Positions 1 through 7,939 of a stretch of DNA of 64,000 nucleotides are shown here, piece after piece. Under the pieces are notes generated by a model, which ran no database searches, was not told the origin of the DNA, and saw nothing but the letters and a program-made list of their open reading frames with translations. Position 1 is the stretch's first letter. Each line of letters begins with the position of its first letter. The DNA lies in assembly GCA_963930955.1 (NCBI GenBank), contig OZ006967.1, positions 1,922,001 through 1,986,000 on the forward strand. Reading direction: 5' to 3'. This stretch comes from Scatomonas sp963930955. Lineage in GTDB: Bacteria; Bacillota; Clostridia; Lachnospirales; Lachnospiraceae. A program made the position numbers and the translations under genes.

Positions 1-180
1 GCCCATGCAAGGATCCGGGGAGATCAGCTGACCCTGCTGGGTCTTTATTATGAGGAAGAGACAGGAACCTATACAAAAGGCACAAAAACCGGCGGAAGAG
101 ACCAGGCGGAGGAGCTTGGTATTGCCCTGGCTAGGGAGCTTCGGGAACAGACTGCCGGAAAGCATAAAGGAGGAGCGTAA
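1..180 (+). CDS. hemC: Porphobilinogen deaminase, C-terminal fragment
   Basis: The window opens inside this gene; only the last 59 codons are present, ending in TAA at 178-180. The frame reads through a segment with a GLYYEEETG strand and ends with an AEELGIALARELRE helix, which matches the C-terminal domain of HemC (hydroxymethylbilane synthase), where G..AEELG..LA..L is typical. HemC polymerises four porphobilinogen molecules into hydroxymethylbilane. The stop codon is three bases before the cobA-hemD start, and the last codons contain that gene's ribosome site, so the two are surely cotranscribed. The catalytic dipyrromethane cysteine lies in the missing part or further upstream, so activity cannot be judged. 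Identification rests on a short fragment plus context. Confidence 0.8.
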   Translation, partial: AHARIRGDQLTLLGLYYEEETGTYTKGTKTGGRDQAEELGIALARELREQTAGKHKGGA

Positions 181-183
181 GCC

Positions 184-1683
184 ATGAGTACAGGAAAGGT
201 TTGGCTGGTGGGAGCCGGTCCCGGGGACGCGGGCCTTTTCACCAGAAAAGGATACGAGGTGCTGCAGGCGGCAGAAGTGGTGGTCTATGACAGCCTGGTA
301 GGGGCCGGGGTTCTGTCCATGATCCCCAAGAAGGCCCGGACCATTAACGTAGGCAAACGGGCCAGCCATCACACCATGCCCCAGGAGGAGATTAACCGGG
401 TGCTTCTGGAGGAGGCGAAAAAAGGATACCGGGTGGTGCGGCTGAAAGGGGGAGACCCCTTCCTCTTCGGAAGAGGCGGGGAGGAGCTGGAGCTACTTAC
501 TGAAGAAGGAATCCCCTACGAAGTCGTGCCGGGAGTAACCTCGCCCCTGGCGGTTCCCGCCTACAACGGCATTCCTGTGACCCACAGGGATTTCACCTCT
601 TCCCTGCACATCATAACGGGGCACAAAAAGGCGGGACAGCCTTATGATATTAATTTCAGGGCTCTGGTGGAGACAAAGGGAACCCTGGTGTTTCTTATGG
701 GAGTCACCGCTCTGCCGGATATCTGCGGGAATCTTCTCCGGGCCGGTATGGATCCGGAAATGCCCGCCGCCATTCTGCAGAAGGGCACAACGGCCAGGCA
801 GAAACGGATCGTGGCTACGGTGGCCACTCTGCCGGAGGAAGTGAAAAAACAGGGGGTGGAGACTCCGGCCATTATTGTAGTGGGGAAGGTCTGCACCCTG
901 GCGGATAAATTTGCCTGGTATGAGCATCTGCCCCTGTTCGGGTACCGGGTATTGGTGACCCGGCCCAGGGAACTGGTCTCCACCATGGCGGAGAAGCTGC
1001 GGAAGCAGGGGGCGGAGGTGCTGGAGCTGCCGGCTATCCGCACAGAACGGATCCTAGAAAACCAGCGGATGCGGGAAGCCCTGGAGCACCTGGAGCGGTA
1101 TACCTGGATTGCTTTTACCAGCCCCACCGGGGTCCGGGTGTTTATGGAGGATCTGGTGGAAAATGGAACGGATCTGCGGAAGCTGGCCCATGTGAAGATC
1201 GCCGCCATCGGGGAAGGCACAAAGAAGGCCCTGCGGGAGCGGGGGCTGCTGGCAGATCTGATCCCGGAGGTTTACGACGGAGCTTCCCTGGGGGAAGCCC
1301 TGGCGGGAGTCTGCGGGGAGAAGGACCGGATCCTGCTGCCTCGGGCAAAGGCCGGCAGTCAGGAGATTCTGGAGAAGCTTTCGTGGATCTGGGTAGACGA
1401 CATTCCCACCTACGAGACCTACAGCGAGACCCAGGACTATGTGGACGAAGCTTCTCTGTTCGGACCGGGAGGGGTAGACTGCGCCGTGTTTACCAGCGCC
1501 TCTACGGTAAAGGGATTTGTGGAAGCTACCCCGGGGCTGGATTACAGCCAGGTGACGGCGGCCTGCATCGGACGGCAGACCCGGGCGGCTGCGGAAGCCG
1601 CGGGCATGAAAACCGCCATGGCGGAGAAAGCCACCATTGACAGTGTGGTGGACCTGGTGATAAAACTGAAAGAGAGCAGATAA
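184..1683 (+). CDS. cobA-hemD: Uroporphyrinogen-III C-methyltransferase / uroporphyrinogen-III synthase fusion
   Basis: A 499-residue two-domain enzyme. Residues 1 to about 245 are the SAM-dependent methyltransferase CobA/SUMT, with the N-terminal VGAGPGD loop (9-15), the RLKGGDPFLFGRGGEE motif near 86-101 and VPGVTSPLAVPAYNGIPVTHR-type segment near 118. Residues from about 255 to the end are HemD, which cyclises hydroxymethylbilane to uroporphyrinogen III (AFTSPTGVRVF, VFTSASTVKGF segments). Together they carry hydroxymethylbilane to precorrin-2, the branch point toward corrinoids and siroheme. The fusion is common in Clostridia. AAAGGAGGAG at 166-175 sits 8 bases before ATG 184. It lies three bases after hemC and upstream of hemB, so it is in a hem operon. 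Confidence 0.95.
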   Translation: MSTGKVWLVGAGPGDAGLFTRKGYEVLQAAEVVVYDSLVGAGVLSMIPKKARTINVGKRASHHTMPQEEINRVLLEEAKKGYRVVRLKGGDPFLFGRGGEELELLTEEGIPYEVVPGVTSPLAVPAYNGIPVTHRDFTSSLHIITGHKKAGQPYDINFRALVETKGTLVFLMGVTALPDICGNLLRAGMDPEMPAAILQKGTTARQKRIVATVATLPEEVKKQGVETPAIIVVGKVCTLADKFAWYEHLPLFGYRVLVTRPRELVSTMAEKLRKQGAEVLELPAIRTERILENQRMREALEHLERYTWIAFTSPTGVRVFMEDLVENGTDLRKLAHVKIAAIGEGTKKALRERGLLADLIPEVYDGASLGEALAGVCGEKDRILLPRAKAGSQEILEKLSWIWVDDIPTYETYSETQDYVDEASLFGPGGVDCAVFTSASTVKGFVEATPGLDYSQVTAACIGRQTRAAAEAAGMKTAMAEKATIDSVVDLVIKLKESR

Positions 1684-1686
1684 AGG

Positions 1687-1720
1687 GTGGGGCGGATCCG
1701 GCTTTTGCCGGCCGCCCCGC
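1687..1720 (+). other. Strong GC-rich hairpin between cobA-hemD and hemB
   Basis: An imperfect inverted repeat, GTGGGGCGG(at)CCGGC / GCCGGCCGCCCCGC, with a TTTT loop directly after the cobA-hemD stop. There is no U-run directly after the stem, so it is more likely an mRNA stability or processing element between cistrons than a terminator. The following 30 bases lead into the hemB ribosome site. Confidence 0.5.
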
Positions 1721-1751
1721 GTCTTAAAGAATAAAAAAGGAGAGCAGAAAA

Positions 1752-2735
1752 ATGGACATGAGAATCAGACCCCGCCGCCTGCGGGGAAACGAAAAGATCC
1801 GCAGAATGGTGCGGGAGACCAGAATGGACAAATCCTCTCTAATCTATCCTCTATTTGTTATGGAGGGAGAAAATAAACGGGAGGAGATTCCTTCCATGCC
1901 GGGACAGTACCGGTATACCCTGGACATCCTGCCGGAGAAGCTTTCCCAGCTGGCGGACGCCGGCGTGGGAAGCGTGATGCTTTTCGGCATTCCGGATCAC
2001 AAGGACGAGGTGGGCTCCGGAGCCTACGCGGAGGAGGGCATTGTGCAGAGGGCCCTGCGCCGGGCAAAGATCCAGGTGCCGGATCTGTACTACATCACCG
2101 ATGTGTGCATGTGCGAATACACCTCCCACGGCCACTGCGGGGTGCTCTGCGGCCAGGATGTGGACAATGATAAAACCCTGGAGCTGCTGGCAAAAACCGC
2201 TCTTTCCCACGTGCAGGCGGGAGCGGACATGGTGGCTCCCTCCGACATGATGGACGGACGGGTGCTGGCCATCCGGGAGACCCTGGATCAGGCGGGATAC
2301 GCCGGAACTCCCATTATGTCCTACGCGGTTAAATACGCTTCCGCTTTTTACGGCCCCTTCCGGGAAGCGGCGGATTCCGCTCCGGCCTTCGGAGACCGGA
2401 AGACCTACCAGATGGATTTCCACAACAGCCGGGAGGGGGTCAAGGAAGCCCTGCTGGATGTGGAAGAGGGGGCGGACATTGTTATGGTAAAGCCTGCCAT
2501 GTCCTTCCTGGATATGGTGACCAGAGTCCGGAATATGGTGGATGTGCCGGTGGCGGCCTACAGCGTCAGCGGCGAGTACGCCATGGTCAAGGCGGCAGCC
2601 CAGAAGGGATGGATCGATGAGGACCGGATCGTCTGCGAGATGGCAGCCTCTGTATACCGGGCGGGAGCCCAGATCTATCTGACCTACTATGCGGAGGAAC
2701 TGGCTAGATTTATGGACGAAGGCCGTATCGGCTGA
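1752..2735 (+). CDS. hemB: Porphobilinogen synthase (delta-aminolevulinic acid dehydratase)
   Basis: A 327-residue protein, the normal length for HemB, which condenses two 5-aminolevulinate molecules to porphobilinogen. The two Schiff-base lysines are in YAVKYASAFYGPFR (about residue 196) and VMVKPAMSF (about 250). The metal site is the cysteine-rich zinc type, CMCEYTSHGHCG near residue 119-130, rather than the Mg-only type. AAAAGGAGAG at 1735-1744 precedes ATG 1752; ATG 1758 is a possible alternative. It follows cobA-hemD after 68 bases and its 3' end precedes hemL by 22 bases, so pathway order in the operon is hemC-cobA/hemD-hemB-hemL. Confidence 0.97.
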   Translation: MDMRIRPRRLRGNEKIRRMVRETRMDKSSLIYPLFVMEGENKREEIPSMPGQYRYTLDILPEKLSQLADAGVGSVMLFGIPDHKDEVGSGAYAEEGIVQRALRRAKIQVPDLYYITDVCMCEYTSHGHCGVLCGQDVDNDKTLELLAKTALSHVQAGADMVAPSDMMDGRVLAIRETLDQAGYAGTPIMSYAVKYASAFYGPFREAADSAPAFGDRKTYQMDFHNSREGVKEALLDVEEGADIVMVKPAMSFLDMVTRVRNMVDVPVAAYSVSGEYAMVKAAAQKGWIDEDRIVCEMAASVYRAGAQIYLTYYAEELARFMDEGRIG

Positions 2736-2757
2736 AAAGCGGAAAGGAGAGATGGCA

Positions 2758-4041
2758 ATGGGAAGATCAGAAGAACTGATGAAACGGGCGGAAAAATATA
2801 TACCCGGAGGCGTTAACTCCCCGGTGCGGGCCTACCGGAGCGTGGGCATGACGCCCCGGTTTATCCAGGGAGCCACCGGTTCTTACATTTTTGACGTGGA
2901 GGGCAATAAATATATTGACTATATCTGCTCCTGGGGTCCTATGATCCTGGGACACAACCGGCAGGAGATCCTGAAAAAGGTGGTGCGGGCCTGCGAGGAC
3001 GGTCTGAGCTTCGGGGCTCCCACGGAGATCGAAGTAGAGATGGCGGAATTTATCTGCCGGCATATCCCCCATGTGGAGATGATCCGCATGGTAAACTCCG
3101 GCACAGAGGCGGTCATGAGCGCCATCCGGGCTGCCAGAGGATTTACCGGCAGAAATAAGATCGTGAAATTTTCCGGCTGCTACCACGGCCACAGCGACTG
3201 CCTGCTGGTGGACGCCGGCTCCGGCCTGATGACCGCCGGGATCCCCGGCAGCGCCGGCGTTCCTGAGGGATGCACCCGGGACACCCTGACTGCGGAATAT
3301 AATAATCTGTCCAGCGTGGAGCAGCTCTTTGAGGCCAATCCCGGGGAGATCGCCGCGGTGATCGTGGAGCCCCTGGCCGCCAACATGGGAGTGGTCCTGC
3401 CGGAGAAGGATTTCCTTCCGGGTCTGCGGAAACTCTGTGACCGGGAAAAGGCCCTGCTGATCTTTGACGAGGTAATCACCGGCTTCCGTCTGGCCTTCGG
3501 AGGCGCAGCGGAAAAATTCGGGGTGACCCCGGATCTGGTTACCTACGGAAAGATTATCGGCGGAGGCATGCCGGTGGGAGCCTACGGCGGCAGAAAAGAG
3601 ATCATGGAGATGGTAGCTCCCTTAGGGCCTGTGTACCAGGCGGGCACCTTAAGCGGCAACCCGGTGGCTATGGCCGCCGGCCTGACCCAGCTGCAGTTGC
3701 TCTATGAGCATCCGGAATACTATACAGGCCTGGAAGAAAAAGGCGAAAAGCTGTACGGTTCCATGGAGCGTCTGGTGCGGGAATACAAAGCCCCCTGCAG
3801 GGTGAACCATCTGTCTTCCCTGGGCTGCGTCTTCTTTACGGAGGGACTGGTGAGAAATTACGAGGACGCCAAGGCCTCTGATACGGAGGAGTTTGCCCGG
3901 TATTTCCGCTGGATGCTGGAGCGCGGGATCCATCTGGCCCCCTCCCAGTTTGAGGCCATGTTCCTCTCTGACGCCCACAGCGATGAAAACATAGAAGAAA
4001 CTCTGAAAGTATTTGAAGATTATCTGAAGCAGAGAAAGTAA
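2758..4041 (+). CDS. hemL: Glutamate-1-semialdehyde 2,1-aminomutase
   Basis: A 427-residue PLP enzyme that isomerises glutamate-1-semialdehyde to 5-aminolevulinate, the C5 route of tetrapyrrole synthesis. The PLP lysine is K265 in TYGKIIGGGMPVGAYGG; NSGTEAVMSAIRAARGFTGR and IFDEVITGFR are typical class III aminotransferase signatures. The open frame extends upstream to 2689, inside hemB, but AAAGGAG at 2743-2749 is 8 bases from ATG 2758, and the protein then begins at the family position (RSEELMKRAEKYIPGGVNSP). A second ATG at 2752 is too close to the ribosome site. Last heme-type gene of the operon. Confidence 0.96.
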   Translation: MGRSEELMKRAEKYIPGGVNSPVRAYRSVGMTPRFIQGATGSYIFDVEGNKYIDYICSWGPMILGHNRQEILKKVVRACEDGLSFGAPTEIEVEMAEFICRHIPHVEMIRMVNSGTEAVMSAIRAARGFTGRNKIVKFSGCYHGHSDCLLVDAGSGLMTAGIPGSAGVPEGCTRDTLTAEYNNLSSVEQLFEANPGEIAAVIVEPLAANMGVVLPEKDFLPGLRKLCDREKALLIFDEVITGFRLAFGGAAEKFGVTPDLVTYGKIIGGGMPVGAYGGRKEIMEMVAPLGPVYQAGTLSGNPVAMAAGLTQLQLLYEHPEYYTGLEEKGEKLYGSMERLVREYKAPCRVNHLSSLGCVFFTEGLVRNYEDAKASDTEEFARYFRWMLERGIHLAPSQFEAMFLSDAHSDENIEETLKVFEDYLKQRK

Positions 4042-4054
4042 GCGGGGAAGATCT

Positions 4055-5749
4055 ATGACGCCGGAAAATATTGTGGGACTTGTGTTCATCGGCATTCTGG
4101 TGCTGGCTTTTGTGGGCGTAGCCCTGAAGGAGAGGCTGCAGCAGAAGTATGTGTTCTTAAATAAGATCCGCAGGGAATGGGGCAACGCCCCCTCCGGGGA
4201 GTGGACGATGGAGGAGCTGGAGAGTATTTCCCATTACACCGGAAGAAGAGCCGGGGGCCGTTTTCTGGTGGACGATATTACCTGGAACGATCTGGACCTG
4301 GACAGCGTGTTTCTGCAGATGAACAGCACCGTTTCCTCCTGCGGAGAAGATTACCTGTATTCCATGCTTAGGCTGCCGGAGTTCGATCCGGAGATCCTGA
4401 AAGAGCGGGACCGGCTCATAGAATTTTTCCGGAGCCATAAGCAGGAGCGGGAAAAAGTGCAGCTGATGCTGCGGTTTATCGGCAAGCGGAAGGGATACTC
4501 CGTATCCGATTACCTGGAGGCCATGAGCCACGCTCCGGTGCGGTCTGTGGCCCGCTATCTGATCCAGGCAGTGCTGGCAGGCGTAGCCCTGGTCCTCTTT
4601 TTCTTCTCCCCCATGCTGGCGGTGGCGGCTCTGGTGCTGATGCTCTGCGTCAACGGCCTGACTCATTACCAGGAGAGTCAGAAGATCGAGCCCTATCTAT
4701 CCTGCCTGTCCTGCATCCTGCGGCTGCTGAAGGCCGCAGAGGTTATGGGAGCCTGCAGGATCCCGGAGATCGCATCCTACTGTGAGCAGATCCGGGAGGC
4801 GGCAGGGCCCCTGCAGAAGATCCGCCGGAAATGTGTGATGCTGGTCAGCGCCAAAGGGGTGGACCTGGGAGCGGCAGCGCTTTTCACCTACCTGAATTCT
4901 TACTTTCTGCTGGATTTCATCCAGTTTTACCGGGTGGCGAGACTGCTGGAGAATCAGATGGGCCGGGTGGAGACTCTGCTGGAACAGTTCGGGATCCTGG
5001 ACGCCTCCATTGCCGTGGCGTCCTTCCGGGAATATCTGCCTCTGTGGTGCCGGCCGGAGTTTGCCGCTCCGGAGGAGAAAGTGCAGATCCGGACGGAGGA
5101 TCTGTATCATCCCCTGATCACCGAAGCAGTTGCCAACAGTATCCAGGCGGAGGGAGGCATCCTGCTGACGGGATCCAATGCTTCCGGAAAATCCACTTTT
5201 CTGAAAACGGTGGCCCTGAACGCGATCCTGGCCCAGAGCATCTATACCTGTATGGCCAGCAGCTACCGGGGGACTCTGGTGAAGACCATGACCTCCATGG
5301 CCCTGCGGGACGACCTGCAGGGAGGGGAAAGCTATTTTATTGTAGAAATCAAATCCCTGAAACGGATCCTGTCAGAAGCGGAAAAGGGACAGCCCCTGCT
5401 GTGCATCATCGACGAGGTGCTCCGGGGGACCAACACCATTGAGCGGATTGCCGCCTCCTCCCGGATCCTGGCTTCTCTGCGGAAGAAAAACGTGCTGGCC
5501 TTTGCGGCTACTCATGACGTGGAACTGACCTATATCCTGGAAAACCTGTATCACAACTATCATTTTGAGGAGGAGATCCGGGACAATCAGATCTTCTTTA
5601 ACTATCTGCTGCAGAAAGGCCGGGCGGTAAGCCGCAACGCCATCTCCCTGCTGGAGATCATCGGCTATGATCCGAAGATCGTGGCGGATGCCAGGGCCGC
5701 GGCGGAAGATTTTGAAAAAGAAGGAGTATGGAAACCTTTATGCTCGTAG
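4055..5749 (+). CDS. Membrane-anchored MutS-family ATPase (MutS domain V protein)
   Basis: A 564-residue protein of the MutS-related family that lacks the mismatch-recognition domains of MutS1. Residues 6-24 are a probable transmembrane helix and 168-200 a longer hydrophobic hairpin. The C-terminal half is the MutS ABC-type ATPase: Walker A GSNASGKST at 373-381, Walker B PLLCIIDEVLRGTN near 442, and the D-loop/H-motif FAATHDVELTY near 483. MutS-like proteins with N-terminal membrane segments are known in Firmicutes, but their substrate is not established. It starts 13 bases after hemL and overlaps rnhA, so it is in the same transcription unit. No Smr nuclease domain is seen, so it is not a MutS2. 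Confidence 0.85.
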   Translation: MTPENIVGLVFIGILVLAFVGVALKERLQQKYVFLNKIRREWGNAPSGEWTMEELESISHYTGRRAGGRFLVDDITWNDLDLDSVFLQMNSTVSSCGEDYLYSMLRLPEFDPEILKERDRLIEFFRSHKQEREKVQLMLRFIGKRKGYSVSDYLEAMSHAPVRSVARYLIQAVLAGVALVLFFFSPMLAVAALVLMLCVNGLTHYQESQKIEPYLSCLSCILRLLKAAEVMGACRIPEIASYCEQIREAAGPLQKIRRKCVMLVSAKGVDLGAAALFTYLNSYFLLDFIQFYRVARLLENQMGRVETLLEQFGILDASIAVASFREYLPLWCRPEFAAPEEKVQIRTEDLYHPLITEAVANSIQAEGGILLTGSNASGKSTFLKTVALNAILAQSIYTCMASSYRGTLVKTMTSMALRDDLQGGESYFIVEIKSLKRILSEAEKGQPLLCIIDEVLRGTNTIERIAASSRILASLRKKNVLAFAATHDVELTYILENLYHNYHFEEEIRDNQIFFNYLLQKGRAVSRNAISLLEIIGYDPKIVADARAAAEDFEKEGVWKPLCS

Positions 5750-6219
5750 AAATTTACACAGACGGCTCCGCAAGAGGAAATCCCGAAGGCCCCGGGGGAT
5801 ACGGCTGCGTTCTGCAGTACCGGGATCCCAAAGGGAACCTCCATGAGCGGGAATTTTCCCAGGGCTACAAAAAGACCACCAACAACCGTATGGAGCTTAT
5901 GGCGGCCATTGCGGGGCTGGAGGCGCTGATCCGTCCCTGCCAGGTGCGGCTGTATTCGGATTCCAAATATCTGGTGGACGCCTTTAATCAGCACTGGATC
6001 GACAGCTGGCTGAAAAAAGGCTGGAAGCGGGGGAAAAATGAACCGGTAAAAAATGTGGATCTGTGGAAACGTCTTCTTAAAGCGAAAGAACCCCATGAGG
6101 TGACTTTTATCTGGGTCAAAGGCCACCACGGCCATGAACTCAACGAGCGCTGCGATCAGCTGGCCACCTCCGCGGCGGACGGAGAGGATCTGCTGGAGGA
6201 TCCGGGAGCGGAGGCGTAG
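5740..6219 (+). CDS. rnhA: Ribonuclease HI
   Basis: RNase HI degrades the RNA strand of RNA:DNA hybrids. All four acidic catalytic positions are visible: YTDGSARGNP, NNRMELMAAI, YSDSKYLVDA and RCDQLATSA, plus the handle region KKGWKRGKNEPVKNVDLW. Length about 159 residues, normal for the bacterial enzyme. The start is uncertain: ATG 5728 is only one base from the AAGGAG at 5721-5726, while ATG 5740 is 13 bases away but begins the protein at the canonical first strand (MLVEIYTDG). Either start overlaps the MutS-like gene, indicating translational coupling. Confidence 0.95.
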   Translation: MLVEIYTDGSARGNPEGPGGYGCVLQYRDPKGNLHEREFSQGYKKTTNNRMELMAAIAGLEALIRPCQVRLYSDSKYLVDAFNQHWIDSWLKKGWKRGKNEPVKNVDLWKRLLKAKEPHEVTFIWVKGHHGHELNERCDQLATSAADGEDLLEDPGAEA

Positions 6220-6224
6220 GTAAA

Positions 6225-6260
6225 CAGGGGCTGCCGTGCATTTATGCGGCAGCTGTCCTG
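6225..6260 (+). terminator. Hairpin after rnhA, possible weak terminator
   Basis: An inverted repeat (CAGG..GCTGCCG / CGGCAGC..CCTG) with an eight-base loop directly after rnhA and just before the tyrS promoter. There is no proper U-run after it, so termination is likely inefficient or factor-assisted. Confidence 0.4.
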
Positions 6261-6271
6261 TCTGAAACCTC

Positions 6272-6300
6272 TTGACATTTCTTTTGCCGCCGGATATACT
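6272..6300 (+). promoter_or_regulatory. Sigma-A promoter of the tyrS T-box transcript
   Basis: TTGACA at 6272-6277, a 17-base spacer and TATACT at 6295-6300. The predicted transcript start is near 6307, giving a leader of about 337 nucleotides that contains the T-box. Confidence 0.85.
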
Positions 6301-6306
6301 GCTTTT

Positions 6307-6575
6307 TAGAGAAAAGCAAAGACGGGAAAGAGTAACAGCGGGAAAGCGCATAGAGAGCTGCCGGAAGGTGCAAGGCAGAGGCGGAACCACTGCGAATACC
6401 TCCCCGAGCTCCAGGCTGAACCCAAGCAGTAGGCCCAGGCGTGGTGACGGACGTTACACCGTCGGGAGTATGACGGTACTCCATGAGGCGGATGACCGCG
6501 AGGCATCCGTGAATTTAGGTGGTAACACGGAAGATGCAAAGCTTTCGTCCTATGTAAACAGGGCGGAGGCTTTTC
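6307..6575 (+). promoter_or_regulatory. T-box riboswitch (tyrosine) with terminator, upstream of tyrS
   Basis: The leader shows the ordered T-box landmarks: AGAGAGCTGCCGG..GGTGCAAGGCAG of the stem I distal part (about 6352-6378), a specifier-loop segment GCGAATACC where TAC (Tyr) lies at 6397-6399, stem II/III hairpins near 6440-6515, and the T-box sequence AGGTGGTAACACGG at 6517-6530. TTTCGTCC at 6543-6550 can pair with the T-box to form the antiterminator. Alternatively AAAGCTTTCGTCCT (6538-6551) pairs with AGGGCGGAGGCTTT (6560-6573), making a terminator followed by TTTT. Uncharged tRNA-Tyr should therefore turn on tyrS. The open reading frame across this region is a by-product; it is not coding. 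Confidence 0.93.
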
Positions 6576-6643
6576 TTATGTTCCGGGGAAAGTTTTCCGG
6601 CCCGGAATATCACAGAATCTATAAAAATCCGGAGGTAAGGAAG

Positions 6644-7870
6644 ATGAAGATTTACGAGGAACTGACAGCCCGGGGGCTTATCGCCCAGGTAACCGACGAG
6701 AAGGAAATCCGGGAGCTGATAAATGAGGGAAAGGCCATTTTTTACATCGGCTTTGATCCTACGGCGGACAGCCTGCATGTGGGCCACTTTATGGCTCTGT
6801 GTCTGATGAAGCGGCTGCAGATGGCGGGAAACCGGCCCATTGCCCTGCTGGGAGGCGGCACCGGCATGATCGGGGATCCTTCCGGCCGCACGGATATGCG
6901 GCAGATGATGACAGAGGAGACCATCCAGCACAACTGCGACTGCTTTAAAAAGCAGATGAGCCGTTTTATCGAGTTCGGCGAAGGGAAGGCTATGATGGTC
7001 AACAACGCGGACTGGCTGAGAGATCTGAACTACATTGAGTTTATCCGGGATATCGGTCCCTACTTTTCCGTAAACCAGATGCTGCGGGCGGAGTGCTATA
7101 AGCAGCGGATGGAAAAGGGCTTAAGCTTCCTGGAGTTTAACTACATGCTCATGCAGAGCTACGATTTCTATGAGCTGTACAGAAGATACGGCTGCAATAT
7201 GCAGTTCGGAGGCAACGACCAGTGGAGCAACATGCTGGGAGGTACGGATCTGATCCGCAGAAAGCTGGGCAAGGATGCTTACGCTATGACCATTACTCTG
7301 CTTTTAAATTCCGAGGGCAAAAAGATGGGCAAGACCCAGTCCGGTGCTGTGTGGCTGGATCCGGACAAGACCACTCCCTACGAGTTCTACCAGTACTGGA
7401 GAAACGTGGCGGACGCCGATGTGCTGAAATGTCTGCGGCTGCTGACTTTCCTGCCCCTGGAGCAGATCGACGAGATGGACAAATGGGAGGGAAGCCAGCT
7501 GAACCGGGCCAAGGAGATCCTGGCCCGGGAGCTCACCGGTCTGGTCCACGGAGAAGAGGAGGCCAAAAAGGCGGAAGCCGGAGCCAAAGCCTTTTTTGCC
7601 GGAGGCGGGGATTCTGAAAATATGCCCACCACCGAACTGGAGGAGGAAGATTTCCAGGAGGACGCCATCGACCTGATCAGCCTGCTGGTAAAGGCGGAGC
7701 TTTCCGCCACCCGCTCCGAGGCCCGCAGAGCCATCCAGCAGGGCGGAGTTTCCCTGGAGGGGGAAAAGATCACGGACTTTAAGTATCTGGTGAAAAAAGA
7801 AGACATCGGCGAAAAGGGCCTGGTCCTGAAGAAGGGAAAGAAGAATTTCAAAAAAATTTGCCTGAAATAA
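6644..7870 (+). CDS. tyrS: Tyrosyl-tRNA synthetase
   Basis: A 408-residue class I aminoacyl-tRNA synthetase. The HIGH-type motif is SLHVGHFM near residue 43, the KMSKS-type motif is KKMGKTQSG near 228, and the tyrosine pocket is seen in FYIGFDPTADSLH and QSYDFYELYRRY. The last 65 residues are an S4 RNA-binding domain (ATRSEARRAIQQGGVSL). GGAGG at 6631-6635 lies 8 bases before ATG 6644. The frame stays open upstream through the T-box, but that part has no protein similarity and would be interrupted by the terminator. Expression is controlled by the tyrosine T-box. Confidence 0.97.
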   Translation: MKIYEELTARGLIAQVTDEKEIRELINEGKAIFYIGFDPTADSLHVGHFMALCLMKRLQMAGNRPIALLGGGTGMIGDPSGRTDMRQMMTEETIQHNCDCFKKQMSRFIEFGEGKAMMVNNADWLRDLNYIEFIRDIGPYFSVNQMLRAECYKQRMEKGLSFLEFNYMLMQSYDFYELYRRYGCNMQFGGNDQWSNMLGGTDLIRRKLGKDAYAMTITLLLNSEGKKMGKTQSGAVWLDPDKTTPYEFYQYWRNVADADVLKCLRLLTFLPLEQIDEMDKWEGSQLNRAKEILARELTGLVHGEEEAKKAEAGAKAFFAGGGDSENMPTTELEEEDFQEDAIDLISLLVKAELSATRSEARRAIQQGGVSLEGEKITDFKYLVKKEDIGEKGLVLKKGKKNFKKICLK

Positions 7871-7887
7871 AGGTTTTGTGCTATGAT
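7858..7887 (+). promoter_or_regulatory. Probable alaS promoter
   Basis: TTGCCT at 7858-7863, an 18-base spacer and TATGAT at 7882-7887, overlapping the tyrS stop codon. A short hairpin GCCGC..GCGGC follows before the alaS ribosome site. No T-box sequence is present here, unlike tyrS. Confidence 0.5.
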
Positions 7888-7939
7888 AAAGCGTATGGCC
7901 GCGCTTCTCTGCGGCAACAATGGTTAGGAGGAACAAGTC

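Noticed and set aside
6272..6643. Open frame in front of tyrS
   Set aside because: It coincides with the promoter and T-box leader; conserved RNA motifs explain the sequence better than coding.
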